Source of the DNA: Perognathus longimembris pacificus
Lineage: Eukaryota > Chordata > Mammalia > Rodentia > Heteromyidae
DNA: 64,000 nt
Reading direction: 5' to 3'
Assembly (NCBI RefSeq): GCF_023159225.1
Contig: NC_063161.1
Location: forward strand, 2,530,959-2,594,958
The notes beneath the pieces are model-generated. The model ran no database searches. It was not told the DNA's origin and saw only the letters and a program-made list of their open reading frames with translations. Made by a program: the position numbers and the translations under genes. Below, piece by piece: positions 1-10,649 of this stretch. Position 1 is the first letter of the stretch. Each line of letters opens with the position of its first letter.

Positions 1-300
1 TGTTTATTAATAACCACGTGGTAACGTGCCTATCTGAGCCTCCTGTCTATTTTTAAATGGAGCCGTTCGCCGGCTTGGCAGTGGGGAGCCACGTTGGCTT
101 TTTGGTATCCTGGAAACGGTCCTTGCCGTGTACGTACCATAAATACTTCCTCCCCGGCCTGTCTCCTGACCAGAGTCCACTTGTCTCACCATCTGTTATG
201 TATTCTGTCAACACAACGCCATCCCCTGCAGCAACCCCCCCCCCCCCAAACCAAGAGGTTAAGTTCTCCAAGTGCTTCCTTCACAGAATGCCATACATTT
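1..300. other. unassigned intronic sequence with a poly-C tract
   Basis: Nothing recognisable was found here apart from a run of about 14 C near 234-247. Overlapping short open frames in several phases look incidental. Confidence 0.4.
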
Positions 301-329
301 GGTTACTTTGGATCCTTTACATTGCCATG

Positions 330-1230
330 TTAGGATAAACATGTCTATTTCTATAAGAAGTTTGGCAAGAATTTGATTGTGATTGTACTAACCTTAAAGA
401 TCAGTTTGGAAAGAACATCTCAGCAATATTAAGTCTATTCATATGGTACATTTTGTCATCTTTTTCAGTCTGCTTCAATTTGGGCAATGTTTTCTAGTTC
501 TTAGTGTACAGATCTCATAGCTCAGTTACGTTTCTCCCTAGGTAGGCATTTTTATGGGCTACTTTGTGTGTCTGTGTGATCAATGATATTTGATTTCTAA
601 ATTCTGTTTTCCAGTTGTTCAGTCGAATACACAGAAAACAATTGAGTTTTGCATATTAATTTTATATCCTGCATCTTTCTGGTAGATACTTTGGATTTCA
701 TAAAGACATAACCAACAAAGCATACTCCTTCCTTACCAATCTTTATGCTTTTATGTCTGATTGCTCTAGCTGTCCCCTGAAATGTACTATTGAGTACAAG
801 TGATGAGAAAAATATTCTTGACTTGTTCTCAACTGAAGAGGAAAAGCATTTGATGCCTGTACCATTAATTATGATGCAGGGTATAAGATGCTATAGGTGT
901 CTTTTTATACTGAGGAAGTTATTTCATTTCTATGCCTAGTTTACTAAAAGCTTTTATCATGAGTGGGTAATGAATAGGAGTACATGCTTTTTCTGCCTCT
1001 GTTCACACGATCATTTAGTTTTCTCCTTTATTCTGCTAATGTCGTCAATTATAATGATTGATTTTTGAATGTTAAATCAACCTTGCATGCCTGGGATGAA
1101 TCCCATTTAGTCCTGATGTACTGTCACTTTTATACAGGAGTTGATTCAAGTTGATAACACTCTGTCAAGGATTTTTGTATCGATGTTAATGTTCTAATTT
1201 TCTTTTAATGCCTTTGTCTCTGAACTATGA
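330..1230 (-). mobile_element. old L1 LINE fragment, ORF2 reverse-transcriptase region, antisense
   Basis: The plus strand reads as the reverse complement of mammalian L1 ORF2. Recognisable landmarks in the expected order include a GATTGCTCTAGCT segment near 759, an AAAGCTTTTATCATGA segment near 947, a TTCTCCTTTATTCTGCTAATG-like segment near 1020 and a CCTTGCATGCCTGGGATGAATCCCA-type segment near 1080. There is no long open frame, so it is decayed. Confidence 0.8.
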
Positions 1231-1353
1231 TGACTCATGCCTCCGGTCTCACTATTCTGTACACTGTCTCCTTACTGTAGTTCTGTCGTAAGTGTGAAGT
1301 CAAGTCGTCACCATCTCCAACTCAGGTCTTCTAGTTTCTGCAAGAGTTCACGG

Positions 1354-1665
1354 GAGAATGGTGTACTTCATCCCTTCACATATGAGAATGCTATACTTCA
1401 CTCCAGTGAGAATGGTGCACTTCACATCCTCATATGAGGGCACTGTCCTTCACTGCCTCGTAGGAGAACAGGGTGCTTCGCTCCCTCGTAGGAGGATACT
1501 GTGCTTCACTCCTTCACATGAAAACGGTGTGTTCACTCCCTATGAGGATGGCATACTTCATTCCATATGAGAACGGTGTGTTCACTCCCTATGAGGATGG
1601 CATACTTCATTCCATATGAGAACGGTGTGCTCCACTCCCTCCTATGAGAACAGTACACTCCATTT
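1354..1665. repeat. minisatellite, ~25-30-bp unit with a 49-bp dimer
   Basis: Degenerate units of the form GAGAAYGGTGYRCTTCACTCC recur about ten times. Near the right end a 49-bp dimer starting AACGGTGTG repeats at 1523, 1572 and 1621. The array sits between two pieces of the same antisense L1, so it probably expanded inside that L1. Confidence 0.8.
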
Positions 1666-1669
1666 CCTC

Positions 1670-2060
1670 CTTGAATATTCAGTAGTTCCTCTGTGAATTC
1701 GTCCATGCCGACGGCTGTCTTTGCAAAGAAGTTCCTAATCAGCAATTTTTTTTAAAAATTTAATGGACACATTTCTTCCCGTGCAAAGTTCAATCAATTA
1801 AATCTTCATGGAATCTGTCCATTTCATCCAGGCGAAGCTGACTGCTAAACAGGTGTTAGTAATAGCCCTTTGTCATCCCCGTGTGATCTCCAGTGACCTT
1901 CCTTCCTGGACTCAGGATATGGGTCATCTGGTTCCGTTCTCTATCCCCTGAAGAGTGTCTCAACGCCATAATCTTTTAATTTTGTTGGTGTCCTTCTGTC
2001 GGCTTCCTAGTGTCTGCTTCAGTGACTTCTGCCCTCTTCAGGTCAACTCCTTCCTTGTAC
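1670..2060 (-). mobile_element. antisense L1 ORF2 fragment (continuation)
   Basis: Degraded antisense L1 ORF2 continues here, with a GAATTCGTCCATG-type segment near 1697, a GGAATCTGTCCATTTCATC segment near 1810 and a CTTTTAATTTTGTTGGTG segment near 1973. These follow in the order expected after the fragment at 330-1230. Confidence 0.6.
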
Positions 2061-3089
2061 TTCCTGCTGGGTTGAACGAGCAGGGTGGGACTCATGCCGA
2101 GGTGAGGTCTCTGAACTCCGTGGGGTCCCAAGCAGGAAGTGCACATGCGCGAGAACTGGGCAGTGCCAGACGCAGAGAATCACGAGAGACTCAGCAGGTT
2201 TTATCTGGGCCAATGGCCCGAGCATGTACCCGCCGCCTCTGCGTGGAGGCAGACGTCCCACATCTGAATTCTAGCCAGTAAACACAAACACACGTGCATT
2301 CCCTGTCTTTCCAGGAGGGGAGTAGGGCCCTTCCTTCACCACTTCCTCTTTCCTGCCAGCTGGGATTAGGACACAACGCCTGGAACTCACGCCGCCGACT
2401 TGCTCTGTCCAGTGGCACATTAAGAAAAAACAGAGCAGCAGTGCATCAGGACATGTCCCTGATGATCTCAGACGCCTATCTGTGTCTTGGAGAGATGGAT
2501 ACCGATCTATTCTTATGGGTCAACTTTCACTTTTCTGAACTGTCGTCACATCCAAGCAAACCACACTGAACTACGACCAGTAGTGGAGAGTCCAAGACTG
2601 AGTCTGAAGCAGGACAACAGGTAGAGGCAAGCCTGGGCTCACACAATCCTCGCAGGCATACTCCAATCTGCCAGGGTGCTGTGGGAAACACCTATTTCTC
2701 AGCAGCACGATGGGGAACATGAACCATGCACCTTGTGGGCAGGGATGGGAGGGGGCAAAGAGGGGAAGCAGGAAGAGGTGACATTGTCCAAGCAGAAATG
2801 TACTCATAACCTGACTTATAACACAATAACCCCTCTGGCACAACACCTTAATAACAATAAAATACATATAAAATAATAAGAAAAAAATGAAATACCAATT
2901 CGCCATGCAAACACAGGTCGTAAAGGTGTGCTTTCACATTTCCGAATGCTGGGGTTTAAGTGGACCACTGTTGCTCTCTTTGTATTAATGGTTTCTATTT
3001 TAATTGCACCATAGTTAAAAATACCTATCAGTCCCAAGTGCGGGCCTTGCTGTAGGGCCTCCTAGCTCTCAATTGTGCACAGGCTACAA
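2061..3089. other. unassigned intronic sequence
   Basis: No gene, SINE or tandem repeat was recognised here. It separates two pieces of antisense L1, so it may be an insertion or a divergent part of that L1. The short open frames lack codon bias or homology I can name. Confidence 0.4.
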
Positions 3090-3365
3090 GTTATTCTCTT
3101 CTTGCGGTGTTCTATTGCAGCCATTCAATAAGGGAATGTATTATATTGCTGTGGTCTTCTACACATGATGTTCTGGTTGTCTGTTTGGATGAGAAAGGCA
3201 AGTTCAAATCTACTATTATTGTGTGAATTGTGGATCTCTCTTTATAATTCTGTCAACATCTGTTAACAGCATGTAAGGCGAGGTTCTATTAGCTGTCACT
3301 AATGACTTACTTTTTTTCATCACTTAGAAAGATGTAATCCTTTAATACTTCCTGACTTAAAACTC
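3090..3365 (-). mobile_element. antisense L1 ORF2 fragment (continuation)
   Basis: Reverse-complement L1 is visible in landmarks such as GTTCTATTGCAGCCATT near 3110, GATGTTCTGGTTGTCTGT near 3168, a CTACTATTATTGTGTGAATTG-type segment near 3210 and ATAATTCTGTCAACATC near 3244. It ends about 30 bp before the 25-bp minisatellite. Confidence 0.6.
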
Positions 3366-3395
3366 GCTTGTCTGACACCTGTAAGAGCTCTACCT

Positions 3396-4110
3396 CCACG
3401 GGGACCGTCTCAGGACACTTCCACAGAGACCGTCCCAGGACACTTCCACAGAGACCGTCCCAGGACACTTCCACAGAGACCATCTCAGGACACTTCCACG
3501 GAGACCGGCCCGGACACTTCCACGGAGACCGTCCCAGGACACTTCCACGGAGACCGTCCCAGGACACTTCCACGGAGACCGTCCCAGGACACTTCCACGG
3601 AGACCGTCCAGGACACTTCACGGGAGACGTCCCAGGACACTTCCACGGAGACCGTCCCAGGACACTTCCACGGAGACCGTCCCAGGACACTTCCACGGAG
3701 ACCGTCCCAGGACTTCCCGGAGACCGTCCAGGACACTTCCACGGAGACCGTCCCAGGACACTTCCACGGAGACCGTCCCAGGACACTTCCAGCAGACTAT
3801 CTCAGGACACTTCCACAGAGACCGTCCCAGGACACTTCCACAGAGACCGTCCCAGGACACTTCCACGGAGACAGTCCCAGGACACTTCCACGGAGACCGT
3901 CCCAGGACACTTCCACGGAGACCGTCCCAGGACACTTCCACGGAGACCGTCCCAGGACACTTCCACGGAGACTATCTCAGGACACTTCCACAGAGACCGT
4001 CCCAGGGACACTTCCACAGAGACTATCTCAGGACACTTCCACGGGGATCCCAGGACACTTCCACAGGGACCGTCCAAGACAGTCCCATGGGGACCATCCC
4101 GGGACATATT
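3396..4110. repeat. minisatellite, 25-bp unit, ~28 copies
   Basis: The unit is a 25-mer containing GTCCCAGGACACTTCCACGG; for example ACTTCCACGG recurs at 3541 and 3566. Copies vary by single bases (CACAGAG versus CACGGAG, CCGTCCC versus CTATCTC), and a few are shortened near 3606 and 3716. Because 25 is not a multiple of three, both strands show long frames with a 25-residue repeat. These are artefacts and not genes. Confidence 0.97.
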
Positions 4111-5127
4111 GTTTCCACTCATGAAATTTCAGCCTTCTATGCCCTTTGTTGGGCTCTGGCAAGCCTCTGCCTTCAGCACGAGTCTCTCTCCTGGTTCTCA
4201 ACCCACGCTCTCTGGGTGTTCTAGAAGGGTGTGACGCACCACACAGGAGGCCCTCAGCACTCTGGTCTTCACCACACCCTTTGTTCAACTTGATCTGTGC
4301 AACGGGCTGGGCTCGGCCCAGAACAGAGGCTCAGAGCAGCCCTGGTGGCAAGAACTCCTCAGCCCAGAGCCCGGCACCTCGGCCACACGTGGTGAGCAGT
4401 GACGATGCCAAGGAGATGATGCGGCAGCCTGCAGATAGCCTGGGTCCTGGCCGCTCTGGGCCAGCAGACAAGAAGACCGAGACAGCGCCATTGACAGTCC
4501 CGGGGGCAGACAGCCACCAAGAGCACCATAAAGAAGCCAACCGTCAGATATGCAAAGGAAGAGCAGTAGATAAATGGCAAGCATCTATCCTTCTAAGACG
4601 TACACATAAAAGCTAATTACTCACTTGAGTGGATGTAGCCTAGGAGCAATGACAGACACATTTCACCAATCAGTTGATTTCCCTCTAGAGAAAAGGCTTT
4701 GGCGTTGCCTAGGAAGGGTTAAGACTCGGCACTAATGCTGCGCCCGCTTCCAGCACCTCTGGAGTTGTCATGGTGACACTTCCCACTGGAAAGCAGGACA
4801 CCGACGAGTTCTTCACCTAAGGCCTCCTGACACACATTAAGGGACAATGCGGTGTCCTAGGGTGCACACAGGCCATCTCAGCTAGTGGTTACCGCGGCCG
4901 CCTTCCCCGACCTCCGCCCGCGACCTGGTCGCCCTGGGGGTGAGGGTCTCCGCACGACAGGGCTCTGGGGTCTGGGTAACAGTCAGGATGTCAACCGTGT
5001 GGTTCACCACGCTGGCGTGGAACGGTGTCTCCCAGGCCTCCCGTCCGCCCTGCTCGGCCCGAACCTTTGCCTCCACAGGAGCAGGACGGAGCCTGGCTAC
5101 CATCACTGGGCCTGGGGGGAGCGAAGC
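4111..5127. other. GC-rich intronic sequence between two minisatellites
   Basis: No recognisable gene or mobile element was found. The stretch is moderately CpG-rich near 4880-5100, and open frames here run on from the neighbouring minisatellites. Confidence 0.4.
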
Positions 5128-5668
5128 TCTTGCCTGCAGGGAGGAAGGCACCCGAGCTCTTGCCGCGAGGCTGCAGGGAGGAAGGCGCCCGAGCTTTGCG
5201 GGGAGGCTGCAGGGAGGAAGGCGCCCGAGCTCTTGCCGCGAGGCTGCAGGGAGGAAGGCACCCGAGCTCTTGCCGCGAGGCTGCAGGGAGGAAGGCGCCC
5301 GAGCTCTTGCGGGGAGGCTGCAGGGAGGAAGGCACCCGAGCTCTTGCGGCGAGGCTGCAGGGAGGAAGGCACCCGAGCTCTTGCGGCGAGGCTGCAGGGA
5401 GGAAGGCACCCGAGCTCTTGCGGGAGGCTGCAGGGAGGAAGGCACCCGAGCTCTTGCGGCGAGGCTGCAGGGAGGAAGGCGCCCGAGCTCTTGCCGCGAG
5501 GCTGCAGGGAGGAAGGCACCCGAGCTCTTGCCGCGAGGCTGCAGGGAGGAAGGCACCCGAGCTCTTGCGGCGAGGCTGCAGGGAGGAAGGCACCCGAGCT
5601 CTTGCGGCGAGGCTGCAGGGAGGAAGGCACCCGAGCTCTTGCGGGGAGGCTGCAGGGAGGAAGGCACG
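5128..5668. repeat. minisatellite, 37-bp unit, ~14-15 copies
   Basis: The 37-bp unit begins GAGGCTGCAGGGAGGAAGGC and continues with CCCGAGCTCTTGC; successive copies start at 5351 and 5388. Variation is mostly A/G in GGC(A/G)CCC and C/G in TTGC(C/G)GCG. Each unit contains a PstI-type CTGCAG and a SacI-type GAGCTC. All frames stay open across it on both strands for the same periodicity reason, so the long predicted peptides here are not credible genes. Confidence 0.97.
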
Positions 5669-7730
5669 GGCTTCCACCGGGGGCCGTGCCAGTGTCAGCC
5701 CCAGGGTGCGGCTGTTTATTTAGCTCCCTGGTGGAGGTTCCGCAGTGCTGTGGGTAGGGAAAGCTGCGCGATGAATCCCAGAAAGACACAGTGCTCTGTG
5801 TTAATAAAAATGCCAGCAGCACAGAACAGATTCGGCACTTCAGTACCTCGAGCGGGAACAGCTGCTTCCCGCAGCCAGCGGCGGCGGGGCGAGAACGCCG
5901 CTTCCGCCCCGAGTCTCCTGTTTCCTTGCAAGTTTTCTGGGTCACACATATTTCCTCACCAAATCTATTCTTCTGCTTCAACGGTTAGGAGAGTCTTTCA
6001 GTATCATTTTTCCTAGAATAATTTGTTATCCATCATTTTTATGGCAGCATTAAATTTTAAGAGAGGATTGAGAGGGATAGAAAATCTACCGCAGATTCCA
6101 GCCCCAAAGAAAGCCTTTAATAAATTTAGAACGTTTTGGTTTCACATTCAGATCAGACCCCAGCACCAAAGGGCCGTCTGTACTGACCTTGCACAGGGCC
6201 GCAGGGCTGCCCCCACCCCCCGCCCCGTGTGCAGCCCGGCAGGGGCTTACAAGGGCTTCCGAGGGAGGGGGAAGAGCCAACGAACGGCCCAGACCACGAA
6301 GCATGCCACTAAGAGACTGACCTCAAGGCCCAAGGGCAGCCTCCCTGCCCTCCGCCCAGACACCTGCCAGTGTCTACACAACTCATCCTGTGAGGACACC
6401 AGGGAGACGAGCAACGGTGCCGGGTCCAAGCTACAAGCAGGCGTAGAGCTGGACACAGCCCTGCCCTGCAGGCCCCCTGGTCTGCGGGGGTGACAGGTAT
6501 GGAACAGCACGCTGAAACGGCAGATCTAAGGGGGCTGGCGGAGAACTTAAGGACCCCCGCAGCCCCTATCTGAGCCCTGCTGAGTGGCCCCGGTCCACCA
6601 TGTCCAGCCACGCGCGGAGCACCACGGGATCAGCTCAGGAATCTCAGCTCCCGGCGGAAGACAGTGAGTGGGGCAGTGTGACCGGAGGGCACGTGGGGCC
6701 TGCCCCAGGGTGGCCCCAGTCTCGGTCCTCCTCTGAATCAGCCCACCCTGCAACGAGGCAGCCCTTGACCCCTGAGCGCCGCTATGCCTGCCTCGGTGGG
6801 CCCTTCACAGCCGCCTTCAGAGAGCGGAGGGAGACGGGGGGGCCGAGATTCTTCACTCTAGAGCACTTGCTTGCCTTGAAGACGTAGCATTTCCTACAAT
6901 AACGCTCCTACCGACCGAAAGACCACAGTCCTGCAGCCGGCGCTCCGCCACGCGTGGAATTCACAATGCAAACAGCAGCTGGTCTCAGAAGAGGAGGTGA
7001 CAGGGCCCGGCCAGCCCCGCGCACACGTCACGGCTGCAGGCAGGAGGGCGCGCCATGAGAAATCGTCCCCCGGCGTCAAGAAGGGAAAGACGGATGTCTG
7101 CATCCTATTGACTCCCTGGACTCGGAAATTCAAATGAGGAAATAACTTTTATTTATTAGGACAGGCTCGCTCCTTTCCCTCTTTCCCAGAATTTCAACAG
7201 GCCAAGGCCATAAAGCATTAGTAAGTGTTTCTGGATTGACAGATCAAATCATGGGGTAATTAATGGGTGGTGTTGGATTTGAAGAGAAGGAAAGCAAATG
7301 GCAGAGCTGGAACCTTTCCCTCTGGCCTGAACTAAAGGCTCCCTGTGGGAACATGGGTGGGAAAAGCAGAGAAGGGCCTGGAGGTGGGATGCAGCCCGCC
7401 CAGTGTGGGGAGGCCCAGAGGAGGGGGTTCGGTCTCGGGCAGAGGGCCCAGGAAAGTCGGGGAGGCCAGGCCAGCTTTGCACAGCAAAGCCAAACCAGGG
7501 CATCGCATTCTGAGGGCTGCTGCCCGCTCCCCACGCCCCACCTGCCAGGCCTCCGAGCGGCTCTGGGTCTCCGGCCGCCACCTGGGAGGGAGGGTCACAC
7601 TGCGCTACTCCTGTGGGTTTGGTGGCGGTCGCTTCTCCGGAGGCAGCACGTGGCTCTGATGTGTGGGGTCGCATGGCTTTCATTCTGTTCTCCAATGGCC
7701 TAGGAGATTAGTTACTAAAATCATTTCTAT
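5669..7730. other. GC-rich intronic sequence
   Basis: Unique-looking sequence with no exon, SINE or LINE that I recognise. A short AT-rich patch lies at 7130-7260. Overlapping open frames on both strands, for example around 7250-7700, are typical of GC-rich DNA and show no family motif. Confidence 0.4.
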
Positions 7731-7924
7731 TTTTTGCCAGTCCTGGGCCTTGGACTCAGGGCCTGAGCACCGTCCCTGGCTTCATTTTGCTCAAGGCTAG
7801 CACTCTGCCACTTGAGTCACAGCGCCGCTTCTGGCTTTTTCTGTTTACGTGGTGCTGAGGAATGGAACCCAGGGCTTGGTGCATGCTAGGCGAGCGCTCT
7901 ACCGCTGAGCCACGTTCCCAGCCC
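7731..7924 (-). mobile_element. ID-like dimeric SINE, antisense
   Basis: Read on the minus strand it starts GCTGGGAACGTGGCTCAGCG, a tRNA-like ID head with pol III box A and B sequence (GGTTCCATTCC). It continues into the second ID-like unit (AAGTGGCAGAGTGCTAGCCT) and ends at CCAGGACTGGC plus an A-rich tail. Its head differs from the other copies, suggesting an older subfamily. Confidence 0.9.
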
Positions 7925-8440
7925 ACTAACATCACTTCTAAGCTGTCCATTCAAACGAGGAAAGCTCCAGGTCCGGGGCTCACATAGTGATGTGCAAGCC
8001 TGTCACTTTAATAGATAGCGACCTCTGACCGAGAGCTCATAACCTTTGGCTCCTAGAGCTCAAGCGACCTCGACCTACGTAGCCCGGGATCACAGGGCAC
8101 CTTGGCCCCTGCCCCCGTGCGCTGCGCCAGGGCCAGAGGGCAGGCCTGGCGGTCCCGCCGGCACGGTCGGCCACATGGGCCGGGCAGCATCCTCTCGGGA
8201 CCGCACGGCTCTGCGGGGCTGAGGCGGACAGCGCCGTCGCTCCATGGATGTCTGCACCCAACACCTCCCCATCGCCGGCGTCCAGGGCGCGTGCCAGAAT
8301 CGAGCGTGTGAACCTGCGGGCGCACGGCTGAAACGTTCTCCTCAGAACGCCCCAAGTTCTACTGGGTCGCTTAGTCAAAGTAAGTCCTCTAAAACTTTTC
8401 TTTTGCAACTTTTGTTGTATTATGAGATTTCGCAATAAGA
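7925..8440. other. GC-rich intronic sequence
   Basis: No recognisable feature. The stretch is CpG-containing (8080-8340) with overlapping short frames, and it abuts an AT-rich island on its right. Confidence 0.35.
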
Positions 8441-8945
8441 GTTATTTTAACAATGTACAATATAATTAGCCACTTAATGTTATTAAGAAAATTTATGATC
8501 TTCTATGAATTGAAAAACAACCCCAAATGGTATTTATTGAGTATCCAGAACTAAAAATAGGGCCCTATTGCCTCAGTGAACCACATTTAAAAAATGTATA
8601 GTCACAAATAATATGTCTAATTATGTATTAAACTAATTCTTGCCTTCACCTTTTGAATTTCTAAACTCCTTACCTCGTGTATCATTTTAATTATTTTTCC
8701 AGTTCATTCCCAGAGAAGCTGGCTGATGGGGAATTAATTAATGGGTCCAATAAAGAGGCTGCAGCATTGTTCCACCACAATCTGCACGCGGACTCATTTG
8801 CATGTCTCCTTTTATTCTAAACAATAGCACTGCCGAGATTCCAGCATGAAGTTGTTAGCTCATTAAAGAGGACACAATCATATCCATTCCCACAGATATT
8901 CATCAATTACCGCCTTTTACTACAACATGAATCCATGAATAGAGC
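8441..8945. promoter_or_regulatory. AT-rich unique island, candidate conserved noncoding element
   Basis: About 500 bp of AT-rich, non-repetitive, non-coding sequence in an otherwise GC-rich intron. It contains a perfect octamer ATTTGCAT (8796-8803) and a TTAATTAAT segment near 8735, of the kind bound by POU and homeodomain factors. No transposon match was recognised. Calling it an enhancer is inference from composition and motifs only. Confidence 0.3.
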
Positions 8946-9844
8946 AACCACTAGGGCTTCCGGCCCCTGGGCTTTGGAGATATCACAAGCTCACGATATG
9001 CACGGAACATTCCACTCAGAGATGAGAGGGGATTACCGCTAGCCCGCTGCAGATCTGGCGGGAGACGCGGGCCCGGGCCCTCCGCACGTCGGAGCAAAGC
9101 CAGGGTCCACGCGGGAAGGGCTGCCTCTGTCTCCATCTCCATCCAGAAGAAAGTCAGCTTCCCGGGCGGGGTGGTACCCGCTACCTACCACGCCAGGGCT
9201 GCGAGCCTGGACGACGCGGCAAGACTGACTCCGAGGAAAAAGAGGGGGAGGACACAGCTTCCTCTGGTGGCCGGCAGCTCGGTGGGTGCTTGCTTTGTCC
9301 TCAGTCACGCTGGCAAGACGGAGAAAGGGCACTGGGGCAGCCTCATCCTCACCCAGTGACTGAGGAGAGGGGGAAATGACGCCCAGAGAGGCCGCTTGGC
9401 CTGAGGCCGTGGTGCCACTGAGCAGGCCGCCGTTCCAGTCGAGGGTCCTGCTCACAAGGACTCCCTCTGCTGGCGTGCCAAGGAAGCACAGGGCCGGACC
9501 ACCAGGAGCCTGGCAGGGCCTTCCCTTCCGTGGACTGAGCTCGGGGCTAAGGTGCCCACCGCTCCATGGCTCCGTCCCCTCCACAGAAGGCTGGGCAGGG
9601 CAGGGACCTCCCCGGGGTATACGAGAGACGGCAAGGCGCCTCGTGCCTATCCACACGCCTCGGCGGACCCAGGAGAGAAGAACCCTGAAGAAAGCTCCCA
9701 GTGAGCAGGACCCAGGGTGTGCGCGTGTGTGTGTGTGCTCACATGCGTGTGCACGGAACGCCTTCACATACGCACAGACTCTCAATCTGGTTCCTCCCAG
9801 CGACCCTTCCTGTCTGTGGCGTGTGGCTCTATCTGTACTTCACG

Positions 9845-9845
<1 letters not shown>

Positions 9846-9887
<42 letters not shown>

Positions 9888-9897
9888 CACACACACC
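9846..9897. repeat. (CA)n microsatellite
   Basis: A nearly pure AC dinucleotide run with one GC interruption near 9881, about 25 units. A shorter GT-rich patch lies 120 bp upstream at 9717-9755. Confidence 0.97.
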
Positions 9898-10627
9898 TCC
9901 CACCACACGGAGCTCCCGGGACAAGGACAGCAGCTGTGAGGATGTCACTGGCCGCCAGTGGCGGCTCTGTTCACTGTCACGGACACCCTCAGAGTGCACC
10001 ACGGACGAAGGTGGAGAAACTGCTCCTAACATGCAAACGCCCATCTATTCATGCGTCCTGGCCTTTGTCCTCAGTTGTTACCTCTTTCTTACGAGCACGA
10101 GTAAAGGTGGAGGCAGGATTTTTAACCAAAACGCAATGCTCCTGGAAAGATAGCAAGAGTAGTTAGACGGAGTTCTTAGAAGGGTCTGGAACAACACAAA
10201 GCAAGCCAAGAGTATCAGCATTCCATGGCCAGACAGCTGCAGGCATTGCACCTTTTTATTAACGGCGCTGATTCAAAGAGGGTTTGCAATTAGATCTCCA
10301 GATAGTAAAGCTGGCTTGAAAGGGAAGGAGGTGAAGCGAGGCGGGGTGCGGGGTGAGGCTCTGGTGCGCACAGAGGAACGCCACCCCACCAACAGCCCGA
10401 CGGGAAGGTGCCGTCCACACAGAGTCGCGGAGGCCAGCACCCCGGGCCCCCCATCCGGGGCGCCGCCACGTAGGTGGGCACCGGCCACGTGGCACTGGCC
10501 AGCCTCCGAGCCGCTGGCCAGGCACTGGACCGGTTAGTCTCTCACCAAGGACTGGACATGCACGTCTCGCCACACCCGCGCCTGGAGCGATTCACCCGAG
10601 GGCTGCTTCCCGGTGCCGCCGCAGCGC

Positions 10628-10649
10628 GGGGGGGGGGGGGGGGGGGGGG
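10628..10649. repeat. poly-G homopolymer (~22 nt)
   Basis: An uninterrupted G run followed by CGGGGG, in CpG-rich sequence. It is prone to sequencing error and can form G-quadruplex structures. Confidence 0.95.

Noticed and set aside
3368..4234. 288-residue plus-strand open frame with a 25-residue repeat
   Set aside because: It is the 25-bp minisatellite read through; both strands and several frames are open there because the period is not a multiple of three.
4885..6016. Several 230-360-residue frames on both strands
   Set aside because: They cover the 37-bp minisatellite, and all give 37-residue repeats. There is no family match and there are no splice sites.
7860..7924. tRNA gene on the minus strand
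   Set aside because: The tRNA-like box A and box B belong to the ID head of a SINE. It continues into the second SINE unit and a tail.
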